From Pontibacter actiniarum (GTDB taxonomy: Bacteria > Bacteroidota > Bacteroidia > Cytophagales > Hymenobacteraceae): 64,000 nt of DNA. Where the stretch lies: NCBI RefSeq assembly GCF_003585765.1, contig NZ_CP021235.1, positions 248,001 to 312,000 of the forward strand. Reading direction: 5' to 3'. Positions 16,667-27,167 of the stretch are shown here, piece after piece; position 1 is the stretch's first letter; the number at the start of each line of letters is the position of its first letter. Under the pieces are notes generated by a model, which did not search any database, had not been told where the DNA came from, and was given only the letters and a program-made list of their open reading frames with translations. The position numbers and the translations under genes were made by a program.

Positions 16667-19600
16667 ATGAACAGACTTCTACTGATTTTTGCAGCCATTT
16701 CCTTTTCCCTTTTCTGTAGCCTGCCGTCGTCGGGGCAATCCATTAACTGGGTGAAAACCGCGGGCAGCGTTTCGGACGACAATGGAGAAGGGATACAGGT
16801 GGACGCCGCAGGGAACCTCTACGTGCTGGGGCACTTTTCCGCACCCTCGGCGCTGTTTGGAACGACAACCTTGTCCACATCCGGGACAGGTACCTACCTG
16901 ACAAAGTACAGCAACAGCGGGGGCTTTGCCTGGGCCCGGAAAATCTCTGACACAAACCTAAGAGATGGAAGCAGCCTCAAGACGGACGCCGCCGGGAACA
17001 GCTACCTCACAACCACTTTTACCGGTTCTGTTACACTGGGCGGGCGTACGTTAACCAGTAACGGAGCCGCTGACATCCTTATCGCCAAGTATAACAACAA
17101 TGGCGATGTGGTGTGGGCAACAAAAGCGGGCGGTTCTGCGGCTGATAAAGGCAACAGCATAGCGATAGATGCCGCCGGGAACAGCTACCTGGCCGGCAGC
17201 TTTCAGGGCGCTGCCACCTTTGGCAGCACCGTGCTGAGTAGCCAGGGCAGCCTGGACGCCTTTGTGGCGAAGCTAAACCCAGACGGTTCTTTTGCCTGGG
17301 CGCAGCAGGCTGGCGGTACTGGAGCTGATGAGGGCACCGGAGCTGTGGTTGACGCTAGCGGCAATGTTTACATAACCGGTAACTTTGCCGGCACCCTTGC
17401 CCTGGGCAGCACCAGGTTGGCGAGCAGCGGTGGACAGGATATTTTTCTGGCTGCTTACAGCAACAGCGGAAGCCTTACCTGGGCGCAAAAAGCCGGAGGC
17501 GCTGGAGCCGATAAAGTAACGAGCCTGGCGCTGGATGCGGGGAACAACCTGTACCTGGGCGGTAACTATAACGGAACAGCCCAGTTCGGAACCCAATCGC
17601 TGAGCAGCGCTGGCGGCCAGGACATCTTTCTGGCTAAATACTCCAACACCGGAACCAGCCTCTGGGCAAAGTCAGCCGGTGGCGCGGGTACGGACGAGCT
17701 AAACGGTTTGTCTGCCGATGCCAACGGAAACCTGTACCTGACGGGCAGCTTCAGCGGCACCGCGTCTGTAGGAGGCATTACCCTGAGAACAACGGGCGGC
17801 CTCGATATTTTTGCAGCCCATTACCTGGGCAGCGGTGTGGTGCAGTGGGCGATTGGCGCTGGTAGCGGTGTGGATGACCGTGGCTTTGGCATTGTTTCGG
17901 ATGCGGCCAGAAACGCTTACGTAACCGGGTACTTCCAGGGAGCCACCACAAGCTTTGGCGGTATCCCGATCCCGAACAGAGGAGGAGAGGAGATCTTTAT
18001 CTCCAAGCTCCTGCCGGCACTGGTCACAACCAGCGTTACCAATGGCCCATACTGCGCGGGGCAGGCGGTTACAGTTAACTACAGAACCAATATAAACCTG
18101 GGGCGTAACTTCCGGGCAGAACTTTCGGATGCGACCGGGAGCTTTGACAGCCCTGTAACGATCGGAACCGTTACCAGCAATACCGGCAGTATAAACGCTG
18201 TGATACCAGCCAGTGCGGCGAGCGGTTCTAAATACCGCATCCGGGTGTACGCATCCGACGCCAGCATACCCGGTACTGATAACGGCAAAGACCTGACAAT
18301 AAACGCGCTTCCGGCCGTGCCGACGCTTACCAGCAACAGCCCGGGTCTTGGAAGCACCCTTTACCTGACCGCCACCACCGTTGCCGGGGCCACTTACTCC
18401 TGGACCGGGCCAAACGGCTTTACCTCTAAGCTTCAGAACCCTACCCGGCCAAGCATGACAAGTGCCGACGCCGGAACGTACACCCTCACGGTGAATGTGA
18501 ACGGGTGCACCAGAACGGCCAGTATCAACGTGGCGGTGGTTCCCGTTCCGACCTATGACGTAGACCTGACGGGGAAACCCAACGGCACCTGGGACTCCGG
18601 CACCGTAAACAGAAACGGGCAGTTGTGCGGAGCGACAGGCAACGACAACTGTATCCAGTTCAACATCACGTTAGACAGAAACGCCGCCGGCCTGGAATTC
18701 GCCATTACGGATGGGCCGGTACCGTCAGGCTCCATGGGATACCAGATTGACTGCGGAGGCTATGTACCCGTGGGGCAGCCTATTTGTGTGGAGGGCACAG
18801 GGCCGCACGTGCTGACGCTGTGCATGCCGGGCAACGCCAAAGGGCGCTTTGTTATCAAGTCTATTGCAGCGTTTGAGCCGCAGCCAGACCTTTCCGTAAC
18901 GGCTGGCTGCTCGGCCATACTTCGCGCACCGATCGCCTTCGAGGAATCATCAATAACCTGGCGGGATATTACCGGAGGAGGAGCCTATGATAAATACCTG
19001 AGCTTCCCGAACGGAAAGGCAAACCCGGTAGTAACACCTGATGCGAACGTACCGGCCTTTGTCGACTATGAAGTGTGCGGAGCCTCGGTTAACTCGCCTT
19101 GCTCCACACTGCCGTACTGCGATGTGGTAAGGGTGTATTTTTACCCGGAGCCGGTAGTTACCATCGGGCCGGAGCCTGCCATTATCTGCCCCGGCGGTAA
19201 CGGCGTAGACCTGGTCGGCAACGTGACCGGCGGCAGCGGCAACTTTTCGTACCTCTGGACCGACAGCAGCGGCAAACTTGTAGGGACAGACCGTGTCTAC
19301 AGAGCCACCGCAGTCGGAACGTATACGTTTGAAGCCAGAAACGAGAACTACCCGAACTGTAAAACCTTCTCAGCTTCCGTTAACGTTGTATCTAACCTCA
19401 CGGTAAACGCCGGCCCGGACCAGCTTGCCTGTTCCCAAAACGCGGTGCAGCTGGCAGGTGCGGTTACGGCAGCTACAGGCGGCATCTGGAGTGGCGGCCG
19501 CGGGGTATTTAGCCCGAGCAACACCGCGCTGAATGCCGTGTACACCCCTACAGCAGACGAAATCAGGGCCGGCTCACTGAAGCTGACCCTTACCTCAACC

Positions 19601-22600
19601 GGAAACGGATCATGCTCACCCCTGCAGGACGAGGTGCTGCTGACTTTCTACTCCATGAACCTTACCTTGTCGGGTACCTCTGTGGTATGCGGCGGGGCGA
19701 CAGGCACAGTGGCTGCGACGGTAGTAGGCGGGCAGGCACCGGTTACCTATAAATGGAGCTCCGGCGAAACAACAGCTACCATCAGCAACAAGCCTGCCGG
19801 TACCTACACTGTCAGCGTAAGCGACGGGCAGAGCTGTTCTGTGCAACAGTCCTTCACCATCACCGAAATGCCGGGCCCTTCGGATTTTACGGCCAGCTTA
19901 CGCAGCAGCACTTGCGGCGAGAGCAACGGAAGCATAAGCGTTGGCGGTGTAACGGGAGGTACGCCATCCTATACGTACAGCAGGGACGGTGGCAGCACCT
20001 ACCAGGCATCGGCCATGTTTTCAGGCCTCGCGGCCGGTAACTACACCATCACTGTAAAAGATGCGAACGGCTGTACCACGGTAAAAACCTTTACCCTGGC
20101 AAACATAGCGGGGCCGAGCACGGTAACCGCTACCGCTACGCCAGCCAGCTGCGCCAACAACGACGGCCAGATTTCGGTAAGTGGCGTTAACGGCGGCACA
20201 CCTGCTTATACTTACTCCATTGATGGCACGAACTTCCAGGCAGGCACTGTGTTCACGGGCCTTGCCTCCGGAACCTATACTTTAACGGCTAAAGACAACA
20301 ACCAGTGCCGCGTAACAACTTCGGTTACGGTACTTAAGTCGGCCCCTACAGCGTTTACAGCCACCGCTACCGCTTCTACCTGCGGCAACAGCAACGGCAG
20401 TGTCGCAGTAAGTGGTATAACAGGCGGTAAAGCTCCTTATAAGTACAGTGCAGACGGCGTGACTTTCCAGACTAACCCAATGCTGGAAGGCTTGGCGGCG
20501 GGCACTTACACGGTTACTGTAAAGGATGACAACGGATGTACCTTCGCTAAAACGGTAACAGTTACGAACATTGCCGGCCCGTCCGACCTTACGGCATCTG
20601 TCAGGCCTTCTACCTGCGGTAACAGCAACGCTGAGCTTACCGTGACGGGCGCGAGTGGTGGCACACAGCCTTATGCTTACTCCCTGGACGGTGTTACTTA
20701 CCAAAGTTCTGCGGGCTTTGCCGCGCTTACCGCCGGCAGCTACACGGTTTATGTGAAGGATGCCAGAGGCTGTGTATATGCAGAGGGTGTAACAGTAGCA
20801 GACGTTGCAGGCCCGGCGTTCACCACTATTGCCGAGGCATCTACCTGTGGCGGAAGCAACGGCAGTATAACCGTGAGCGCCTCAGGCGGTGCGGGCTCTT
20901 ATACCTACAGCAAAGATGGCGTGAACTTCCAAGCCGCTGCTACTTTTGCTAACCTGGTGGCGGGTTCCTACAGCATCACTGTAAAGGATGCCAACGGCTG
21001 CACCCTTGTGAAGCCGGTGGCGGTAAGCGATATCGCCGGGCCAGCTAATATGACCCTGACAGCGGATTCCTCTACGTGCGGAGGCAACAACGGCAGCGTT
21101 GTAGTAAGCAACGTGTCGGGCGGTGCAGGGGCCTATACCTACAGCAAAGACGGCCGCACATTCCAGAGCTCAACAAGCTTCGGTTCGCTGGTGGCCGGCG
21201 ACTACACTATCACGGTGAAGGATAGCAACGGCTGTACCTTCTCAAAGGCTGTAACAGTGGGTGACGTGGCCGGCCCTACCAACCTGACAGCTACCACAAA
21301 GTCCTCTACCTGCGGCGGCAGCAATGGGGAACTGAATGTAACAGGCGTAAGTGGCGGCGTAGAGGGGTACACTTATCGTATAGACAACGGCGCTTTCCAG
21401 TCTGCGACTACCTTTGCCGGATTGGCCGCCGGTGCGCACACCGTTACGGTGAAAGACGCCAACGGCTGTACCTTCAGCAAGAGCTTTACGGTAGCCAATA
21501 TCGCAGGGCCTACTGCTGTGGCGGCTACTGCACAGTCGGCCAGCTGCGCCAACAACGACGGCAGCATCCTGGTGGGCAACGTAATAGGAGGTACCACTGG
21601 GTACACCTACTCCATCAATGGCACCAGCTTTCAGGCAGGTATAAGCTTTACCGGCCTGGCCTCGGGAGACTATACCCTTACTGCGAAAGATGCGAACGGC
21701 TGTACGGTAACAACTATAGTTAAAGTAGGAACGAACGCGCCGACAGCCTTTGCCGCCTCTGTTAAGGCATCTACCTGCGGGGCCAGCAACGGGGAAGTAA
21801 CCGTAATGGGTGTTACAGGCGGAGCGGCTCCTTATACTTACAGTAAGGGGAGTGATGCTTTCCAGGCATCTGCTACACTTACCGGGCTGGCAGCCGGAGT
21901 ACACCGCATCACCGTGAAAGACGCGAAAGGCTGTGTGTTTACGAAGAATGTGACGGTAACCAACATCAGCGGGCCTTCCGATTTAACCGCCATGACCAAG
22001 GCCTCTACCTGCGGTAACAGCAACGGAGAGTTAGTGGTGGCCGGCGTAAGCGGGGGCACTACACCTTATACCTATGCCATCAACGGGAAAGACTTCCAGA
22101 GTGCCACTGCCTTTACAGGGCTGGCCGAAGGCGTTTATACGGTAACGGTGAAAGATGCCAACGGCTGCGTGTACGCAGAGGAGGCGACGGTAAGCAACAT
22201 CGCCGGGCCGAGCTTTACACTGGCAGCGGTCGCCTCTACATGCGGCGGCAGCAACGGGCGCGTTACAGTTGAAAACGTGACGGGTGCCGCCGCCTCCTTT
22301 ACATATAGCAGAGACGGGCAGAGCTTCCAGGATTCCAACGTTTTCACAGGCCTTGCCCAAGGTACATATACCATCACCGTGAAAGACGCGAATGGCTGTA
22401 CACTTGCCAAAACGATAGAAGTAACAAATATCCCGGGGCCGAGCGGTATAACCCTGGCCGGGGAACCTTCTACCTGTGGGGCAGCAAACGGTACGATAAC
22501 TGTTACAGCGGTAGCGGGCGGTACGCCGTCTTATACTTATGCGCTGGATGGAGGCGCCTTTCAGGCTTCTCTGAGCTTTGGCTCGGTGCTGGCGGGCGAG

Positions 22601-25600
22601 CACACGGTAACGGTAAAAGACGCTAACGGCTGTACATTCTCTAAGAAGATCACCCTGGAGAATATAGCAGGCCCAACCGGTTTCTTGGCCAGCGCCAAAG
22701 CCTCTACCTGCGGCGACAGCAACGGCGAACTAAACATCTCCGGCGTAAGCGGGGGCACTTCACCTTATACTTACAGCAGGGATGGGGTAAACTTCCAGGC
22801 CTCAGCAAACTTTACAGGGCTTATGGCCGGTACGCACACCATTACGGTGAAGGATGCCAACGGCTGTACCTTTACAAAGGCGGCTACGGTAACCAACATT
22901 GCCGGGCCAACCGCTGTGGCAGCCTCTACTACACCAGCCAGCTGCGCCGACAACGACGGCAGCATTCAGGTTGGTGCTGTAAGCGGCGGAACGGCTCCTT
23001 ATACTTACGCTATCGACGGCACTAACTTTAAAACAGGCACCCGCTTTACGGCACTGGCCGCCGGTACTTATACTGTTACTGCAAAGGATGCCAACGGTTG
23101 TACTGTAACGGCTTCTGTAACAGTGGGCGCTAACGTGCCGACAAGCTTCACCAGCACCACGGTGGCTGCCAGCTGCGGCCGCAGCGACGGTGAGCTGACC
23201 ATTACAACCGTAAGCGGCGGAACGGCTCCTTATACATACAGCAAGGGCAACGCTGCCTTCCAGTCTGCCGCTACTTTCGGAGGGTTGGCTGCCGGCACTT
23301 ACACTATCACGGTGAAGGATGCCAACGGCTGTACATTCACAGAGGATGTTGCGGTACGAAACGTGGAGGGGCCAACCCTAAGCGTATCGGCGCAGCCAAC
23401 TACCTGTGGGGGCACCAACGGGCATATCAGCGTGAGCAACGTGGCAGGCGGTGTCGGCCCTTACACTTACTCGATGGATGGGGTAAACTTTCAGGAGGAG
23501 GCAAACTTCGGTAACCTGACAGCCGATACCTACACGGTGAGTGTGAAAGATGCCAAAGGGTGTCTGGGTACGGCCACGGTACAGGTAGAAGACATTGCCG
23601 GCCCAAGCGACATCAGCCTGGCTGCTGTTGCCTCTACCTGCGGTAACCGTAACGCACAGGTGGTTGTGCGCGAGGTAACGGGCGGCACTTCACCTTATAC
23701 TTACAGCAAAGACGGTGTGAACTTCCAGAGTGTGGGCACCTTTACAGGGCTTATGGCCGGCACTTACACCATTACGGTGAAGGATGCCAATGGCTGTATC
23801 GTGACCAAGTCTGTAGAGGTGGAGGATGTTGCCGGGCCAACGCAACTCACGCTGCAGGCAGCTTCCTCTACTTGTGGGGATGCCAACGGAGCGGTTTCGG
23901 TAACCGGCGTGAGCGGTGGTACTGCACCTTATACCTATGCGGTAGACGGAGGGGCCTTCCAGACTGAGACTGCCTTTGCCTCTCTTCTCGCCGGCGAACA
24001 TACAGTAACAGTGAAAGACGCGAACGGCTGTACCTTCGCTGCTAAAATAGTGGTAGAGAACATTACCGGGCCATCAAACCTGACTGCTGTAACGAAAGCC
24101 TCCACCTGCGGAGCCAGCAACGGCGAACTGAAGGTAACCGGCGTAAGCGGTGGCACCTCGCCGTATACCTACAGCATCGATGGCGTGAACTTCCAGGCAA
24201 CAGCTACTTTTACAGCCCTGGAAGCCGGTTCTTATACCACCACGGTAAAAGACGCCAATGGCTGTATATTTACTAAGAACGTTACGGTGGCCAATGTTGG
24301 CGGACCTACAGCAGTAGCAACCACGATTAAGGCTGCTACCTGTGCCGATAACGACGGCACTATTACGGTAACAGGCGTTACGGGGGGAGACGCCCCGTAC
24401 AGCTACGCCCTCAACGGGGGAGCTTTCCAGTCTGCGGGCATCTTTACGGCCCTGGCCTCCGGGGAGTACACCCTCACGGCCAAAGATGCCAAAGGATGTG
24501 TGATGGAAGTGCGGGTGACGGTAAGCAAGAGCGGACCGGCCGACTTCACCAGCGTTGCCAGCGCTGCCAGCTGCGGAAACAGCAACGGTAGCATTAGAAT
24601 AACGGCTGTGGCGGGCGGTGCAGCTCCTTATACATACGCGCTGAACGGAGGTGCTTTCCAGAGCACAGCTGCCTTTACAGGTTTGCCTGCCGGTACTTAC
24701 CGTGTGGAGGTGAAGGATGCCAATAACTGCTCGTTCGCCAAGGAAGTACAGGTGAACAATGTGGCTGGGCCGTCTGGTCTCGAGGCTACCGTGTACACGG
24801 CCAGTTGTGGTAACAGCAACGGCCAGGTGGTGGTAGCTGGCGTAACGGGCGGTACGGTTCCGTACACCTACGCCATCAACGGGAAAGATTTCCAAAGCGC
24901 GGCCGCCTTTACGGGCTTGGCCGCCGGAGCGTACCAACTGAGCGTGAAAGACGCCAACGGCTGTACGTTTGTAACAGCCCTGGTGGTGCCTAACGCTACG
25001 GGCCCTGCCGACTTTGCCGCTGTCAGCAAAGCCGCTACCTGCGGTAACAGCAACGGCGAGGTGACGGTAACAGGTGTTACCGATGGCACGGCTCCATTTG
25101 CCTACAGCCACAACGGCACCACCTTCCAGGCGGGTGCTACCTTAACAGGCTTAGCGGCGGGTTCTTACAACATCACTGTAAAAGACGCCAACGGCTGCAG
25201 GTTTACAAAGGCGGTTGTGGTCGAAAACACTGCCGGGCCTACAGGCTACGACCTGACGGCGACTGCCTCAACTTGCGGCGCTGCCAACGGCACAGTAACG
25301 GTGGGTGCGGTAGCAGGTGGCACGGCCCCTTACACCTACGCGCTGAATGGCGGCAGCTTCCAAAACACCAACATGTTTGCGGCGATAGCTGCAGGGGAGC
25401 ACACCGTTACGGTGAAAGACGCCAACGGCTGCACGCTCGTGAAGAAGGTAACGGTGCCTAACGCAACGGGGCCTTCAGAGTTATCGTCCCAGGCCACACC
25501 ATCGTCCTGCACTGCCAGCACCGGCTCTATTACAGTTACAAAAGTTACCGGTGGCGCACTGCCTTATACGTACTCGCTGGATGGAGCAAGTTTCCAGGCC

Positions 25601-27136
25601 GCCAACACCTTTGCAGGGCTGGCGCCGGCAGTATATAATGTGTACGTGAAAGATGCTAACGGCTGTCTTACACATGGCACTGTTACCGTAACTACCAACG
25701 GGCCAAAGGCGGCCAGCAGCTCCTCGGTGGCGGCAACCTGTGGCGAGTCCAACGGCAAGGTCACGGTCACATCAGTAACAGGGGGCACTCTGCCGCTGGC
25801 TTATAGTATAGATGGTGGCAAGAGCTTCCAGGCAGCAGCTGCTTTTGATAACCTTGCCGCCGGAGGCTACACGATCATCATCAAAGACTCAGAAGGCTGC
25901 ACCTTTGAACTGAGGGAGAATGTAGGCAACAGCGCCGGGGCAACCTTTACAGCCACAGGCTATGATGCCAGCTGCGGCAGTGAAAACGGCAGGGTGGTGA
26001 TCAGCCAGGTAAGCGGCGGACAAAGCCCTTATGCCTACAGCATTGATGGCACTACCTTCCAGGCAACACCTGCCTTCAGCGGTTTGGCCGAAGGGGTGTA
26101 CCAGGTAGCGGTGAAAGACGCTGCCGGATGCCTGAACTCTCAGACGGTTACGATCCGTAACACGCCACCACTAACCGACCTCAAGGCAATGGTAACCTCC
26201 GCAGGCTGTGGCCTGGCTACAGGGCAGGTGGCAGTAGACGGGGTGACCGGTGGTACAGCGCCTTATACTTACTCGCTGGACGGCAAGAACTTTACTGCCG
26301 CTACCACCTTTGCCAGCGTGGTGCCGGGTAGCTACACTTTAACAGTGAAAGACGCGAAAGGCTGCACCTTTGCCAAGCCTGTAAAAGTGGAGGCCGGGGT
26401 TTTGAGCGAGTTGGCCTATGTGCGTAACCTGAGCTGTACTGGTGCTGCTACCGGCGTTATCGCCTTTACATCGGTAGGGGAGAATGCCCAGACGCAGTAC
26501 AGTATCGACAACGGACTTACTTTCCAGAAAGACTCCGTGTTCACAGGCTTGCCAAAAGGCGTGTACCAACTGGTGACCAAGTTCTCCGAGACTTGCCGCA
26601 TAGTAGTGGGTACAGCCGAAGTGAAAGAGGCAGACCAGATACAGGTAGAGGTAACGCCGCTCAGCAAAGCCATTGGGCAGGACAAGTCCGGCAGCGCAGC
26701 CGTGACTAATATCAGCGGTGGGGCGGCTCCTTATATGTACTCCGTCGACGGAGGGGGCTTTACTGCCGATTCTGTCTTTACAAACCTGGCCGCTGGCCTG
26801 CACACGCTGATGGTGAAGGACAGCTTCGGATGTACCGCAGAGGTCACGTTCACAGTTGAAGGCTTTAACGATATTGACATCCCGAACGGCTTCACGCCAA
26901 ACGGAGACGGTATCAACGACAAGTGGATGCTGAAGAACCTCGCGACCCTCTTCCCGCACTGCAGGGTAACGGTGTACAACCGCTGGGGTAGCCCGGTGTT
27001 TGAGTCGAGAGGCTACACCAACCCTTGGGACGGTACTTACAACGGAAAGAGACTGCCGGACGGCACCTACTACTGCGTGATTGAGTTCGGAGACGGCTCT
27101 TCGCCGCTCAAGCGATCTGTAACCATCATGCGATAA
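16667..27136 (+). CDS. giant SprB-like adhesin with beta-propeller head, SprB repeats and type B CTD (3489 residues)
   Basis: A T9SS-exported cell-surface adhesin. Residues 1-23 are a signal peptide (cleavage near SSGQ-S). Residues 24-455 hold seven ~60-residue SBBP-type repeats (DAAGNLY, TGSFSGT, QDIFLAKY, WAKSAGG variants), which should form a seven-bladed beta-propeller. Residues 456-1000 are Ig/PKD-like modules. From about 1000 to 3400 there are ~31 SprB-like units of ~77 residues: STCGxSNG, GGTxPYTYSxDG, FTGLxAGTYTxTVKDANGC. Residues 3404-3489 are a type B CTD (IPNGFTPNGDGINDKW, VYNRWGSPVFES, NPWDGTYNGK). SprB in Flavobacterium johnsoniae is the mobile gliding adhesin, but gliding itself cannot be inferred here. 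A PorP/SprF gene follows 31 bp downstream, the canonical partner. Confidence 0.93.
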   Translation: MNRLLLIFAAISFSLFCSLPSSGQSINWVKTAGSVSDDNGEGIQVDAAGNLYVLGHFSAPSALFGTTTLSTSGTGTYLTKYSNSGGFAWARKISDTNLRDGSSLKTDAAGNSYLTTTFTGSVTLGGRTLTSNGAADILIAKYNNNGDVVWATKAGGSAADKGNSIAIDAAGNSYLAGSFQGAATFGSTVLSSQGSLDAFVAKLNPDGSFAWAQQAGGTGADEGTGAVVDASGNVYITGNFAGTLALGSTRLASSGGQDIFLAAYSNSGSLTWAQKAGGAGADKVTSLALDAGNNLYLGGNYNGTAQFGTQSLSSAGGQDIFLAKYSNTGTSLWAKSAGGAGTDELNGLSADANGNLYLTGSFSGTASVGGITLRTTGGLDIFAAHYLGSGVVQWAIGAGSGVDDRGFGIVSDAARNAYVTGYFQGATTSFGGIPIPNRGGEEIFISKLLPALVTTSVTNGPYCAGQAVTVNYRTNINLGRNFRAELSDATGSFDSPVTIGTVTSNTGSINAVIPASAASGSKYRIRVYASDASIPGTDNGKDLTINALPAVPTLTSNSPGLGSTLYLTATTVAGATYSWTGPNGFTSKLQNPTRPSMTSADAGTYTLTVNVNGCTRTASINVAVVPVPTYDVDLTGKPNGTWDSGTVNRNGQLCGATGNDNCIQFNITLDRNAAGLEFAITDGPVPSGSMGYQIDCGGYVPVGQPICVEGTGPHVLTLCMPGNAKGRFVIKSIAAFEPQPDLSVTAGCSAILRAPIAFEESSITWRDITGGGAYDKYLSFPNGKANPVVTPDANVPAFVDYEVCGASVNSPCSTLPYCDVVRVYFYPEPVVTIGPEPAIICPGGNGVDLVGNVTGGSGNFSYLWTDSSGKLVGTDRVYRATAVGTYTFEARNENYPNCKTFSASVNVVSNLTVNAGPDQLACSQNAVQLAGAVTAATGGIWSGGRGVFSPSNTALNAVYTPTADEIRAGSLKLTLTSTGNGSCSPLQDEVLLTFYSMNLTLSGTSVVCGGATGTVAATVVGGQAPVTYKWSSGETTATISNKPAGTYTVSVSDGQSCSVQQSFTITEMPGPSDFTASLRSSTCGESNGSISVGGVTGGTPSYTYSRDGGSTYQASAMFSGLAAGNYTITVKDANGCTTVKTFTLANIAGPSTVTATATPASCANNDGQISVSGVNGGTPAYTYSIDGTNFQAGTVFTGLASGTYTLTAKDNNQCRVTTSVTVLKSAPTAFTATATASTCGNSNGSVAVSGITGGKAPYKYSADGVTFQTNPMLEGLAAGTYTVTVKDDNGCTFAKTVTVTNIAGPSDLTASVRPSTCGNSNAELTVTGASGGTQPYAYSLDGVTYQSSAGFAALTAGSYTVYVKDARGCVYAEGVTVADVAGPAFTTIAEASTCGGSNGSITVSASGGAGSYTYSKDGVNFQAAATFANLVAGSYSITVKDANGCTLVKPVAVSDIAGPANMTLTADSSTCGGNNGSVVVSNVSGGAGAYTYSKDGRTFQSSTSFGSLVAGDYTITVKDSNGCTFSKAVTVGDVAGPTNLTATTKSSTCGGSNGELNVTGVSGGVEGYTYRIDNGAFQSATTFAGLAAGAHTVTVKDANGCTFSKSFTVANIAGPTAVAATAQSASCANNDGSILVGNVIGGTTGYTYSINGTSFQAGISFTGLASGDYTLTAKDANGCTVTTIVKVGTNAPTAFAASVKASTCGASNGEVTVMGVTGGAAPYTYSKGSDAFQASATLTGLAAGVHRITVKDAKGCVFTKNVTVTNISGPSDLTAMTKASTCGNSNGELVVAGVSGGTTPYTYAINGKDFQSATAFTGLAEGVYTVTVKDANGCVYAEEATVSNIAGPSFTLAAVASTCGGSNGRVTVENVTGAAASFTYSRDGQSFQDSNVFTGLAQGTYTITVKDANGCTLAKTIEVTNIPGPSGITLAGEPSTCGAANGTITVTAVAGGTPSYTYALDGGAFQASLSFGSVLAGEHTVTVKDANGCTFSKKITLENIAGPTGFLASAKASTCGDSNGELNISGVSGGTSPYTYSRDGVNFQASANFTGLMAGTHTITVKDANGCTFTKAATVTNIAGPTAVAASTTPASCADNDGSIQVGAVSGGTAPYTYAIDGTNFKTGTRFTALAAGTYTVTAKDANGCTVTASVTVGANVPTSFTSTTVAASCGRSDGELTITTVSGGTAPYTYSKGNAAFQSAATFGGLAAGTYTITVKDANGCTFTEDVAVRNVEGPTLSVSAQPTTCGGTNGHISVSNVAGGVGPYTYSMDGVNFQEEANFGNLTADTYTVSVKDAKGCLGTATVQVEDIAGPSDISLAAVASTCGNRNAQVVVREVTGGTSPYTYSKDGVNFQSVGTFTGLMAGTYTITVKDANGCIVTKSVEVEDVAGPTQLTLQAASSTCGDANGAVSVTGVSGGTAPYTYAVDGGAFQTETAFASLLAGEHTVTVKDANGCTFAAKIVVENITGPSNLTAVTKASTCGASNGELKVTGVSGGTSPYTYSIDGVNFQATATFTALEAGSYTTTVKDANGCIFTKNVTVANVGGPTAVATTIKAATCADNDGTITVTGVTGGDAPYSYALNGGAFQSAGIFTALASGEYTLTAKDAKGCVMEVRVTVSKSGPADFTSVASAASCGNSNGSIRITAVAGGAAPYTYALNGGAFQSTAAFTGLPAGTYRVEVKDANNCSFAKEVQVNNVAGPSGLEATVYTASCGNSNGQVVVAGVTGGTVPYTYAINGKDFQSAAAFTGLAAGAYQLSVKDANGCTFVTALVVPNATGPADFAAVSKAATCGNSNGEVTVTGVTDGTAPFAYSHNGTTFQAGATLTGLAAGSYNITVKDANGCRFTKAVVVENTAGPTGYDLTATASTCGAANGTVTVGAVAGGTAPYTYALNGGSFQNTNMFAAIAAGEHTVTVKDANGCTLVKKVTVPNATGPSELSSQATPSSCTASTGSITVTKVTGGALPYTYSLDGASFQAANTFAGLAPAVYNVYVKDANGCLTHGTVTVTTNGPKAASSSSVAATCGESNGKVTVTSVTGGTLPLAYSIDGGKSFQAAAAFDNLAAGGYTIIIKDSEGCTFELRENVGNSAGATFTATGYDASCGSENGRVVISQVSGGQSPYAYSIDGTTFQATPAFSGLAEGVYQVAVKDAAGCLNSQTVTIRNTPPLTDLKAMVTSAGCGLATGQVAVDGVTGGTAPYTYSLDGKNFTAATTFASVVPGSYTLTVKDAKGCTFAKPVKVEAGVLSELAYVRNLSCTGAATGVIAFTSVGENAQTQYSIDNGLTFQKDSVFTGLPKGVYQLVTKFSETCRIVVGTAEVKEADQIQVEVTPLSKAIGQDKSGSAAVTNISGGAAPYMYSVDGGGFTADSVFTNLAAGLHTLMVKDSFGCTAEVTFTVEGFNDIDIPNGFTPNGDGINDKWMLKNLATLFPHCRVTVYNRWGSPVFESRGYTNPWDGTYNGKRLPDGTYYCVIEFGDGSSPLKRSVTIMR
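19660..26870 (+). repeat. SprB-like repeat array with six-unit higher-order periodicity
   Basis: About 28 clear and 3 degenerate units of ~77 residues. Every sixth clear unit carries CA(N/D)NDG instead of CGxSNG and is followed by a linker lacking the usual AGP (APTAF, VPTSF or GPADF). The marker Cys codons begin at 20150, 21545, 22943 and 24341, spaced 1395, 1398 and 1398 bp. Units at the same phase in successive blocks also resemble each other, for example AGEHTVTVKDANGC in clear units 12, 18 and 24. Confidence 0.85.
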
Positions 27137-27167
27137 CATCGGCCTTTCATCCATCAAAAAGAGCGTT

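Noticed and set aside
24074..25111. 345-codon open frame on the minus strand within the SprB array, and similar shorter ones
   Set aside because: It is the antisense of repeated, GC-rich coding DNA. Its peptide is itself a repeated low-complexity translation without family features.
19660..26870. CRISPR-like array from regular repeats
   Set aside because: Units are ~233 bp, in frame and translate to SprB domains. There are no short identical repeats with unique spacers.
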